From the NCBI GenBank assembly GCA_035541195.1, contig DATKNU010000003.1:1-25820 (forward strand): 25,820 nt of DNA, given 5' to 3'. Below, piece after piece: positions 6,434 to 12,516 of this stretch. The stretch's first letter is position 1; each line of letters starts with the position of its first letter. The stretch is from Muellerivita sp035541195. GTDB lineage: Bacteria; Oederibacteriota; Muellerivitia; Muellerivitales; Muellerivitaceae. Both the position numbers and the translations under genes were made by a program. Below the pieces are notes generated by a model that made no database searches, was not told the DNA's origin, and saw nothing but the letters and a program-made list of their open reading frames with translations.

Positions 6434-6727
6434 GGGAAAATCCAATTCCTGCTGGGCCGAAACCAGAAAATCGGCGAATTTTTGGACCAGGGGGGCCACC
6501 TGAAAAAAATCCACGCATTGGCTTTCGCAGTCCAATTGGGTGTCGATTTCATAAAGCGGCTCCCAAACGGCCTGCCAGCCGCGCCGCAAACCCGGTTCGC
6601 GTAAATCCGCGGTTTCCAGCTCGCAATCCAACCGGTAAACCATGACATGGAATGGGATCAACCCCTCGTAAAAATCCTGGAGCAACCGCAACATGCGGCC
6701 AAAAGAAAGCCTCTGGATGTCCGTCAT
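6422..6727 (-). CDS. Hypothetical protein (101 aa)
   Basis: Not recognised. A soluble, mostly helical-looking acidic protein: MTDIQRLSFGRMLRLLQDFYEG, a middle YRLDCELETADLREPGL, and a C-terminal VQKFADFLVSAQQELDFPKAG. Two cysteines (DCELE and DCESQC regions) are visible; no signal peptide. The start at ATG 6727 has AAGGGGGG upstream; the longer frame to 6847 would run through the 21-aa peptide gene in another frame and lacks an RBS. It begins 11 bases after that peptide's stop and ends in its own intrinsic terminator, so the two form a short operon under the minus promoter of site C. Confidence 0.75.
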   Translation of the reverse strand: MTDIQRLSFGRMLRLLQDFYEGLIPFHVMVYRLDCELETADLREPGLRRGWQAVWEPLYEIDTQLDCESQCVDFFQVAPLVQKFADFLVSAQQELDFPKAG

Positions 6728-6738
6728 GGTGCCCCCCT

Positions 6739-6804
6739 TCAGTTCTGGTCGAAATAGAGTCCGACCAAGAACAAAAGCAAAATGGATGCCAAAAACACTT
6801 TCAT
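6739..6804 (-). CDS. 21-aa single-pass membrane peptide
   Basis: MKVFLASILLLFLVGLYFDQN, one hydrophobic helix with a short polar end. It has a good ribosome site (GGGAAGGGAGG) before ATG 6804 and a TGA at 6739-6741. It is the first gene downstream of the minus-direction promoter of site C (TAAATT at 6846-6851, predicted start about 6839, leader about 35 bases). Its size and layout recall small inner-membrane subunits of respiratory complexes, but there is no sequence match to CydX or similar that I can claim. It is too short for ordinary gene calling. Confidence 0.65.
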   Translation of the reverse strand: MKVFLASILLLFLVGLYFDQN

Positions 6805-6872
6805 GGCGGCCTCCCTTCCCAAATGGATTCCAACTTCCCACCCTCAATTTAAAGCCCTTTGTTCTTTTCGTT

Positions 6873-6888
6873 TATGACTCGGGTCATA
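6873..6888. promoter_or_regulatory. Site C: Crp/Fnr-type palindrome, divergent promoter
   Basis: TATGAC-TCGG-GTCATA, perfect arms, extendable by T/A on both sides. Hexamers 29.5 bases from the centre: TATGCT at 6910-6915 (plus, toward thioredoxin) and TAAATT at 6846-6851 (minus, toward the 21-aa peptide). Confidence 0.8.
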
Positions 6889-6946
6889 AGCCGGTTGGAT
6901 TCCCCGGCTTATGCTGGGGTTGGATCACCCGATCGGGAGGCATGTC

Positions 6947-7273
6947 ATGGCGGACCTCATGGAATTCAACTCCGGCAATTGGATCGAGGAAGTTTTGAAA
7001 TCGCGCAAAAGGGTTTTGGTGGAGTTCGGCGCCGATTGGTGCGAGCCCTGCCGGCGGCAAAACATCATCCTGCGGCAATTGGCCGGGGAACTGGGGGACC
7101 AGGTCAAGATCGGACGGGTGGATTTCGACCGCAACGACAACCTGGCCTACCACTACCAAGTCTTCGGCATCCCGGCCCTCTTGGTGATTGACCAAGGCAA
7201 GGTCAGGGAATTTTTCGAGGGCGTCACCGACCTGGATTCCCTGCGCCGGGCGCTGAAGTCCCCGATGGTTTAA
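6947..7273 (+). CDS. Thioredoxin (108 aa, WCEPC active site)
   Basis: A cytoplasmic dithiol reductase of normal thioredoxin length. The active site is WCEPC (in FGADWCEPCRRQN) rather than the usual WCGPC, which may shift its redox potential. The family's VDFDRNDNLAYHYQVFGIPALLVIDQGKV carries the cis-proline, and the final helix begins DLDSLRRAL. Start at ATG 6947 with GGGAGG 6 bases upstream; the out-of-frame ATG at 6942 is ignored. It is the first gene after the plus promoter of site C (leader about 25 bases), so it is probably induced with the redox set. Its end overlaps the convergent 94-aa gene by 4 bases. Confidence 0.92.
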   Translation: MADLMEFNSGNWIEEVLKSRKRVLVEFGADWCEPCRRQNIILRQLAGELGDQVKIGRVDFDRNDNLAYHYQVFGIPALLVIDQGKVREFFEGVTDLDSLRRALKSPMV

Positions 7274-7554
7274 GGTTTTTGGGTCTTGGTCCCCTTGCCC
7301 TTGTAGCGCATGACGGCTTTATGGGGCGCCCGGGGACGGGCCTCGGCGTGGAGCGCGCCGCCCCTTTGGGGGATCGGGCGGATTTCGGGCGTGAAGGGCC
7401 GCTTGGCCCCCCGGCCGGGGCGCGACTTTCCGGGAAGCCTTCCCTCGGGGATTTCCACCCGGGGCGCCACCCAACGGGTGTCTTTGGGCTCCACCACCGG
7501 CAATTGCTCCCACTTCCATACCCGCCAGCCCAACAGATTCCATAATTTGCCCAT
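7270..7554 (-). CDS. Small basic hypothetical protein (94 aa)
   Basis: Not recognised. It opens with a Trp-rich stretch (MGKLWNLLGWRVWKWEQL) followed by a long Pro/Arg/Lys-rich, probably disordered segment and a KGKGTKTQKP tail. ATG 7554 is chosen over the ORF start at 7593 because AAGGAGG lies just before it and because the minus promoter of site D predicts a transcript start near 7585. The amphipathic Trp-rich start could sit on a membrane surface or bind nucleic acid; both are guesses. It is divergent from the DUF2249-like gene. Confidence 0.65.
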   Translation of the reverse strand: MGKLWNLLGWRVWKWEQLPVVEPKDTRWVAPRVEIPEGRLPGKSRPGRGAKRPFTPEIRPIPQRGGALHAEARPRAPHKAVMRYKGKGTKTQKP

Positions 7555-7618
7555 GGCATCCTCCTTGAAACCTTGGTGTTTCCACGGCTCCAACCTATCC
7601 CCCTTTTTCCGCCGCGCT

Positions 7619-7634
7619 TATGACCCCGGTCATA
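7619..7634. promoter_or_regulatory. Site D: Crp/Fnr-type palindrome, divergent promoter
   Basis: TATGAC-CCCG-GTCATA, perfect arms with an additional flanking T/A pair. Hexamers 29.5 bases from the centre: CATCCT at 7656-7661 (plus) and TAGGTT at 7592-7597 (minus, weaker). Confidence 0.8.
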
Positions 7635-7710
7635 AAAAAAGGGGGCCCAGCGGGGCATCCTAGGCATAGGAAAACTTTTCGGTTCCGAGTTCAGGTTCAA
7701 GGAGGAGGCC

Positions 7711-8004
7711 ATGATGACCGATATCAAAAGGCCCGCCTGGGTGGCGGGCTCAAACCCCGGGGAAGAATTGCACATTGATTTGGGGCGTTACCTGCGCTAC
7801 GGGTTGGAAGCCCTGCCGGCGGTCGAGGAAATGCTTTCCGAGCTTCGGCCCTGCCAAGTCCTGCACCTGACCAGCGCGCGGGAACCCGTCATGCTCTATG
7901 AGATCCTCAAAAACAAGGGTTTCGAGAATTTCAACGAGGCGAAAAACGGGACCTGGCATTCCTACTTCCGCCAGTGCGACGGCCCGGCAAGGGGGCAGGC
8001 ATGA
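7711..8004 (+). CDS. DUF2249-like protein (97 aa)
   Basis: Resembles the DUF2249 family, small TusA-like domains often found beside hemerythrins and Crp/Fnr regulators. HIDLGRYLRYGLEALPAVEEML matches the strand-helix opening, CQVLHLTSAREPVMLYEILKNKGF the second strand and the conserved EPVxLY turn, and the tail AKNGTWHSYFRQ the last strand. The domain fills almost the entire protein. A very strong RBS (AAGGAGGAGG) precedes ATG 7711 (7714 is also possible). It is driven by the plus promoter of site D, and its stop overlaps the next gene's start as ATGA. Its molecular role is unknown; proposals for the family involve electron transfer or sulfur relay. Confidence 0.75.
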   Translation: MMTDIKRPAWVAGSNPGEELHIDLGRYLRYGLEALPAVEEMLSELRPCQVLHLTSAREPVMLYEILKNKGFENFNEAKNGTWHSYFRQCDGPARGQA

Positions 8005-8174
8005 AAAAGAAAAAAGTGAAACCCGTCCAAAAGACCCCGTCCCGCCCAAAGCGGCCGGGGCGCTCCACCGACGCCGAGGCGAAAAACGCCCCTGAGATCC
8101 GTCGGATCCTCAATTCGGAAGAGGATGAGATGATCCTGGAAAACGTCTTTGAGCAGGATCCGGAAAAAGGTTGA
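8001..8174 (+). CDS. Small basic/acidic hypothetical protein (57 aa)
   Basis: Not recognised. It has a lysine-rich, probably disordered start (MKKKKVKPVQKTPSRPKRP) and an acidic helix at the end (ILNSEEDEMILENVFEQDPEKG). Its ATG overlaps the DUF2249-like stop (ATGA at 8001-8004), implying coupled translation in the site D operon. The longer frame from 7974 is rejected because it lies inside the upstream gene. It converges with the sigma54 activator gene, 7 bases from that gene's stop. Confidence 0.65.
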   Translation: MKKKKVKPVQKTPSRPKRPGRSTDAEAKNAPEIRRILNSEEDEMILENVFEQDPEKG

Positions 8175-8181
8175 GGGGCCC

Positions 8182-9501
8182 TTAGAGGCCGTATTTCTTG
8201 ATCTTGACGTGGAGCGTCTTGTAGTCGGTCTTGAGGATCTTGGCGGCTTGGCTTTTGTTGCCGCCGGTGGACTTGAGGACCGAGCGGATGGCTTGTTTCT
8301 CGGCTTCCTCGACGGCGGTCTCGGCGATTTGCTTGAGCGATTGGCCGGAAAGCAAAGGCACCTCCACCGGCCCAATACTTTCCCGGGGCGTCTTGGACTT
8401 GCCCAAGAGCCTTTCCACCGCGCTTAATTCCAAGGTCGTTCCCTCGGCCAAAAGCACGCCTTGGCGGATGACGTTGCGCAGTTCCTGGGAGGCTTCGGCC
8501 ATGAATTTTTGGGCCAAAGCCGGCACGTCTTCCCGGCGGTCCCGCAGCGGCGGGAGTTCCAACGTGAATTCGGCCAGGCGGTAATAGAGGTCCTGGCGGA
8601 ACCGCCCCGCCTTGGCCTCTTCCCCCAGCGGCGCGTTGGTGGCCGCCACGAAGCGCACGTTGATGGGTTTTGATTTTTCCGCGCCCACGGGCTTGAGCGT
8701 CCTTTCTTGAAGGACCCTCAGCAGCTTGGTCTGCAGGCCCAGGGGAAGGTTCCCGATCTCGTCCAGGAAAAGCGTCCCGCCCTCGGCCAGGGTGATTTGG
8801 CCCTCCTTGCGGCGGTCCGCGCCCGTGAAGGCGCCTTTTTCGTGGCCGAAAAGTTCGGATTCCAGCAAATTTTCCGACAGGGCCCCGCAATCCACCGCCA
8901 CGAAGGGCTTGCCCGAGCGGGGACTCTGCTCATGCAGGGCCCGGGCGGTCATTTCCTTGCCGGCCCCGGTCTCCCCTTGGATGAGCACCGTCATGTCCGA
9001 GGGGGCCACTTGGCGGATCTGCCGGAGGACTTCCCGGATGGCCGCGCCTTCCCCCACGATTTGGGACAGCGCCGGGCCCCGGCCGCCCCTTTTCTTGAGC
9101 TCCTCCATCTGGGCCAAGAGGTCATTTTTTTCCAGGGCGTGTTTGAGGGTGATCAGCAGGTGGTCGTTCTCGAAGGGCTTAGTCAGGTAGTCATAGGCCC
9201 CCGCCTTGGTGGCTTCCACCGCCTTCTGTACATCGGTGACGCCCGTGAGCATCAAAACCGGCAATGAGGGCCGGGATTGGTGGAGCTTGGCCAGGACTTC
9301 CAGGCCGCTCATGTCGGGCAATTGCAGGTCCAGAATGACGGCTTCCACCGAGGGGACGGCCCGCTCCAGCCCCAGGGCGCCCGTCTCGGCGGTGATCACC
9401 TCGTAACCGGCCACCTTGCCCAAAAGGGTCGAAAGCAGGCGCCTCTCGATCGGGTCGTCGTCCACCACCAAGATTTTTTTGGGCGAAAGGCCGTCGGTCA
9501 C
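8182..9501 (-). CDS. NtrC-family sigma54 activator with a shortened AAA+ domain (439 aa)
   Basis: A response regulator that activates sigma54-RNA polymerase. Receiver: D14-D16, phosphosite D58, K108. AAA+ domain: Walker A GETGAGKE (176-183), GAFTGA sigma54 loop (223-228), Walker B GGTLFLDEIG (241-250), arginine region RQDLYYRL. C-terminal Fis-type helix-turn-helix STGGNKSQAAKILKTDYKTL (411-430). Oddity: after DVPALAQKFMAEAS the sequence jumps directly to QELRNVIRQGVLLAEG. The usual intervening segment with the WPGNVRE sensor II motif, close to 28 residues, is missing in frame. The start overlaps the receiver gene's stop as ATGA. It is the best candidate to bind the YATGGC-N6-GCCATA sites. Family certain; activity uncertain. 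Confidence 0.93.
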   Translation of the reverse strand: MTDGLSPKKILVVDDDPIERRLLSTLLGKVAGYEVITAETGALGLERAVPSVEAVILDLQLPDMSGLEVLAKLHQSRPSLPVLMLTGVTDVQKAVEATKAGAYDYLTKPFENDHLLITLKHALEKNDLLAQMEELKKRGGRGPALSQIVGEGAAIREVLRQIRQVAPSDMTVLIQGETGAGKEMTARALHEQSPRSGKPFVAVDCGALSENLLESELFGHEKGAFTGADRRKEGQITLAEGGTLFLDEIGNLPLGLQTKLLRVLQERTLKPVGAEKSKPINVRFVAATNAPLGEEAKAGRFRQDLYYRLAEFTLELPPLRDRREDVPALAQKFMAEASQELRNVIRQGVLLAEGTTLELSAVERLLGKSKTPRESIGPVEVPLLSGQSLKQIAETAVEEAEKQAIRSVLKSTGGNKSQAAKILKTDYKTLHVKIKKYGL

Positions 9502-9878
9502 CGGGGCTCCCCCGTCAAATAGCCGGCCACCTGCGCCGGAAGCTTCAGGGTGTCGATGGGTTTGGTGATATAGCCGTCGCAGCCCGCCGCGCGGGCCTTT
9601 TCCTCGTCGCCCTTCATGGCGAAGGCCGTCAGGGCCACGATCACGATGTCCTTCGTGGCGGGGGCGGCCTTGAGTTCGCGGGTCAGCTCAAGCCCGTCCA
9701 TGCCCGGCAATTGGAGGTCCATGAGGATGAGGCCGGGCTTGGCCTGGCCCAAACACCGCAAGGCTTCCTCGGCGTCGGCGGCGGTTTGGACCTCATAACC
9801 TTCCTTCGCCAGGATCACCTTGGCCAATTTCAGGTTCGTGGCGTTGTCGTCGACGATGAGGATCCTTTCACCGGCCAT
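9498..9878 (-). CDS. Single-domain response regulator (126 aa)
   Basis: A receiver-only protein: ERILIVDDNATNLKLAK (acidic pair D10-D11), LMDLQLPGMDG with the phosphosite, ALTAF switch region, and YITKPIDT with the conserved lysine. There is no output domain. ATG 9878 (GGAAGGGGGAAGAAG upstream) overlaps the kinase stop by 11 bases; the longer frame to 9935 lies inside the kinase gene. It sits between a histidine kinase and the NtrC-type activator, so it could be a competing or relay target of that kinase. It is very like the receiver at 5744-6193, suggesting a duplication. Confidence 0.92.
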   Translation of the reverse strand: MAGERILIVDDNATNLKLAKVILAKEGYEVQTAADAEEALRCLGQAKPGLILMDLQLPGMDGLELTRELKAAPATKDIVIVALTAFAMKGDEEKARAAGCDGYITKPIDTLKLPAQVAGYLTGEPR

Positions 9879-11076
9879 CTTCTTCCCCCTTCCATTCCCG
9901 GGGGAAAACCGCCCAAAAGGCGCTGCCTTGTCCAACCTGGCTCCTCACCCCCACTTCGCCCCCTTGGGCTTCCACGATGCGCTTGGTCAGGGCCAGCCCT
10001 AGCCCCGTGCCGGCGTATTTCTTGGCCGAACCCTCGTCCAATTGCTGGAACTCGATGAAAAGCTTGTGCAGGTCCCTTTCCTTGATGCCGATGCCGTTGT
10101 CCTCGACCTCAAGCCGAAAACGCTGGGCGTCTTGGGGCGTCACCCGCACCAGGATCCGGCCCTGCTCGGGGGTGAATTTGATGGCGTTGGATAAATAGTT
10201 GTAGAGCACCTGCTTGAACTTGGAGCCGTCCAACACCACCCGGGAAAGGGCCGGGTCCACCTGCGCCTCCACCGTGAGGCGCTTTTGCGCCGCCAGTCCC
10301 CGGAGGATGTCCTTGACCTCCAGCACCACCTTGGGAAGGTCCAGGATCTCGGGCCGGAACTCCATCTTGCCCGCCTCCACCTTGGTCAGGTCCAGCACGT
10401 CGTTGATGAGCTGAAGCAGGTGCCGGGCGCTGGTGAGGATGTCGCCCAGGTATTCCTTATGCTCGTCGGAGACCGGCCCCACCTTGCCGTTGTGCATGAG
10501 TTCGGAAAACCCGATGATGGCGTTGAGCGGCGTGCGCAATTCGTGGGACATGTTGGCCAGGAACTCGCTCTTGAGCCGGTTGGCCTCCTGCATGCGCCGG
10601 TTCTGTTCCTCCAGCTGGCGCTTGCGCTCGGTGGTGTCCCGGATGGCGGCGGTGACGAAGGTGCCCTCGGGCGTTTCCATGGGGCTCAAGCTGATCTCCG
10701 CGGGGAATTCGGTGCCGTCCTTGCGCAAGGCGTAGAGGTCCAGGCCCGCCCCCATGGGACGGGTCTTGGGCGAATGGGTATAGCCTTCGCGGTGGGCGGG
10801 GTGGCCGGGCCTGAAGCGCTTGGGGATGAGGAACTCAATGGCTTGGCCGATCAACTCTTCGCGTTGGTAGCCGAAAAGCGAGAGGGTCTGGGCATTGACC
10901 AGGATGATCTTGCCCGCCTGGTCCACGATGACCATGGCGTCGGGCGCGGCTTCCAGGATGGCGCGGAACCGGGCCACTTCGCTTTCGGCCTCCCGCAACC
11001 GCCGGGTTTTCGGGGGGGCTTTCGACGCGGGCCGGTGGCTTGGGACTGGTTTTTTAAGGCTTTTTTTCTTGGGCAT
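9868..11076 (-). CDS. Soluble PAS-domain histidine kinase (402 aa)
   Basis: Basic N-terminus, PAS domain (about 36-150: AILEAAPDAMVIVDQAGKIILVNAQ ... GYQREELIG ... LRKDGTEFPAEIS), a PAC-type end (AAIRDTTERKR), then the phospho-acceptor box SEFLANMSHELRTPLNAIIGF with a normal His. The catalytic domain shows YNYLSNAIKFTP, DNGIGI and GTGLGLALTKRI. No membrane segment, so it senses a cytoplasmic signal through the PAS domain; I see no specific heme or flavin signature. It is co-transcribed and overlapping with the receiver and the sigma54 activator, forming a three-gene signalling cassette. Confidence 0.93.
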   Translation of the reverse strand: MPKKKSLKKPVPSHRPASKAPPKTRRLREAESEVARFRAILEAAPDAMVIVDQAGKIILVNAQTLSLFGYQREELIGQAIEFLIPKRFRPGHPAHREGYTHSPKTRPMGAGLDLYALRKDGTEFPAEISLSPMETPEGTFVTAAIRDTTERKRQLEEQNRRMQEANRLKSEFLANMSHELRTPLNAIIGFSELMHNGKVGPVSDEHKEYLGDILTSARHLLQLINDVLDLTKVEAGKMEFRPEILDLPKVVLEVKDILRGLAAQKRLTVEAQVDPALSRVVLDGSKFKQVLYNYLSNAIKFTPEQGRILVRVTPQDAQRFRLEVEDNGIGIKERDLHKLFIEFQQLDEGSAKKYAGTGLGLALTKRIVEAQGGEVGVRSQVGQGSAFWAVFPREWKGEEDGR

Positions 11077-11094
11077 GGGGCTCGCTGGAAAAGT

Positions 11095-11120
11095 GGATGA
11101 AAAATTCTACAATTTCATCC
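11095..11120. repeat. Inverted repeat upstream of the PAS kinase gene
   Basis: GGATGAAA / TTTCATCC with a 10-base AT-rich spacer, about 19 bases before the kinase start and in the gap after the 11205-11696 gene. It could be a weak terminator (followed on the minus strand by ACTTTTCC) or an operator. It does not match either family of regulatory palindromes in the window. Confidence 0.4.
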
Positions 11121-11204
11121 AGCCCTTTCCAAGCGAATAGGCCCCCGGCCGCGAAGTTTAATTCGGGCGTAACAGCCCCAGGCCAAAAAAAGGGGACAAA
11201 AGGC

Positions 11205-11696
11205 CTAGGGATTGGGAATCCGGCGGTAACGCCAAGCGCACCAAACCGGGGTCCCGTCCTCGTCGAGCAACCCCAGCACCCCTTCGCCCCGCTCCACCCG
11301 GGCCGCCACGATGACCGACCGGCCGTCCCAGGAGGAATAGTAGCCATGCACCACGACCTCGTCGCCCCGGCGCAAGGCGTCGGGCTGGCGGTCCAGGAAC
11401 CAAGCCGGGCCCAATTGCACCCAAACCATGCCGCCCGCGGTCTTCAATTGGGCTTGGACGACCTCATCCGCGTCCTGGGGGTTTTCCCGGTATTCCTCAA
11501 TTTTTCCCAAGGTCCCCTTATAAATTTGCCAACCTTGGGAATCCACGCCCCCATAAAGGTCGCCCACGCAGGGGGCCCATCCCGATTCCATCCGGGAGGC
11601 CAAGGCCTCGCCATCCGCCCAAAGGGTCGGCGCCAAGATGAGGATCAGCCCCAGAGCCCACCCTCCAGCCGCCAAACTTTTACCCGACCTTTTCAT
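11205..11696 (-). CDS. Secreted OB-fold-like hypothetical protein (163 aa)
   Basis: Signal peptide (residues 1-27, hydrophobic LGLILILAPTLWA). The mature part YKGTLGKIEEYRENPQDADEVVQAQL, then VWVQLGPAWFLDRQPDALRRGDEVVVHGY and SVIVAARVERGEGVLGLLDEDGTPVWCAWR matches a widespread uncharacterised periplasmic family. That family ends in LRDExGxPVWSGWRR and has a small beta-barrel (OB-like) core. Binding of a small ligand or metal is possible, but nothing is established. Start ATG 11696 with GGGGGAGG upstream, 24 bases after the barrel protein's stop, so same operon as the RegB-like kinase. Confidence 0.75.
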   Translation of the reverse strand: MKRSGKSLAAGGWALGLILILAPTLWADGEALASRMESGWAPCVGDLYGGVDSQGWQIYKGTLGKIEEYRENPQDADEVVQAQLKTAGGMVWVQLGPAWFLDRQPDALRRGDEVVVHGYYSSWDGRSVIVAARVERGEGVLGLLDEDGTPVWCAWRYRRIPNP

Positions 11697-11720
11697 GGCC
11701 CCTCCCCCGAGGATTGAATT

Positions 11721-12497
11721 TTACAAGACGAAAAAACTGAGGCCGGCCTGCAGGGGGATGAAGAGCGTCGGCCCGTCCACCACCGGGCTGTTCAAGGTCT
11801 TGCCCGTGGTGAAGTCCATGTCCAGCCGGCTCTGCAGGTAAAGGGCCGCGTTGGGAAAGACGACGAAAAGCGCGCCCAGCCCCGGCGCCAGCAGCAGGTC
11901 CGTCTCCGAGTGGGAGAGCTTTTGGGTGGAGCCGCCGAAAGGAACCGTCTGGCTGTAGGTATTAAAGGCCGCCCCAATCCCTAAGAGCGCGTAGGGCCTG
12001 AACCATCCTTCCCCGAAATTGACCCTCGCGGTCTCCAGCAGGGGCATATAAAGCCATTCCCCGGCGGCGGCCCCCGAGCCCTTCTGGTCGCAATCGTAAT
12101 AGCCAAAGGAGGTGGACAGGCTGAAGTCCCGGTTGAACCGGTAGCCCAACACGAATTCCGATCCATAGCCCAAGGCGAAAGCCGAGGACACCTGGGGGCT
12201 CGACGGGAAAACCATCCCCGCGTTTATCTGCTCGATCCATTGCTTGTTCGGCGCCAAATCCTGGGCCCCGGCCCCCGGCCCCTGGAACATCGCGGCCGCC
12301 AGGGCCAGCCCCATGACCGAAAGGGCCCGGTGCCGGCGCCGGTGGGGACGGTGGCTCCGGTTCCCCCCAACCCCCGGCCCGGGCGCGGGGGAGAGGCCGG
12401 ACAGCAAAGCCCCGTTCTCCAAGGAACCCCAGCAGGCCCATCGAAGGATTTGGCTCCAATCAAATTTCCGGCGGGAATGATCGTTCAATGGTTTCAT
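11721..12497 (-). CDS. Outer-membrane beta-barrel-type protein (258 aa)
   Basis: Residues about 80-258 show the alternating, aromatic and glycine-rich strands of an OmpA/OmpW-like barrel (ALGYGSEFVLGYRFNRDFSLSTSFGYY; WFRPYALLGIGAAFNTYS; LLLAPGLGALFVVFPNAALYLQSRLDMDFTTG), ending PLQAGLSFFVL. It is oddly preceded by about 58 charged or Pro-rich residues before the export-like hydrophobic segment ALSVMGLALAAAMFQGPGAGAQ (59-80). The strong RBS AAAGAAGGAGGACGCC at ATG 12497 argues that the long form is the translated one; an internal start at Met 62 has no RBS. It starts 19 bases after the kinase stop. Role unknown. Confidence 0.75.
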   Translation of the reverse strand: MKPLNDHSRRKFDWSQILRWACWGSLENGALLSGLSPAPGPGVGGNRSHRPHRRRHRALSVMGLALAAAMFQGPGAGAQDLAPNKQWIEQINAGMVFPSSPQVSSAFALGYGSEFVLGYRFNRDFSLSTSFGYYDCDQKGSGAAAGEWLYMPLLETARVNFGEGWFRPYALLGIGAAFNTYSQTVPFGGSTQKLSHSETDLLLAPGLGALFVVFPNAALYLQSRLDMDFTTGKTLNSPVVDGPTLFIPLQAGLSFFVL

Positions 12498-12516
12498 GGC
12501 GTCCTCCTTCTTTCGT

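Noticed and set aside
6777..6790. Sigma54-like element (TGGCAT-N5-TTGC) on the minus strand
   Set aside because: It lies inside the 21-aa peptide coding region, has a mismatch in the -24 core, and no YATGGC-N6-GCCATA dyad upstream; probably chance.
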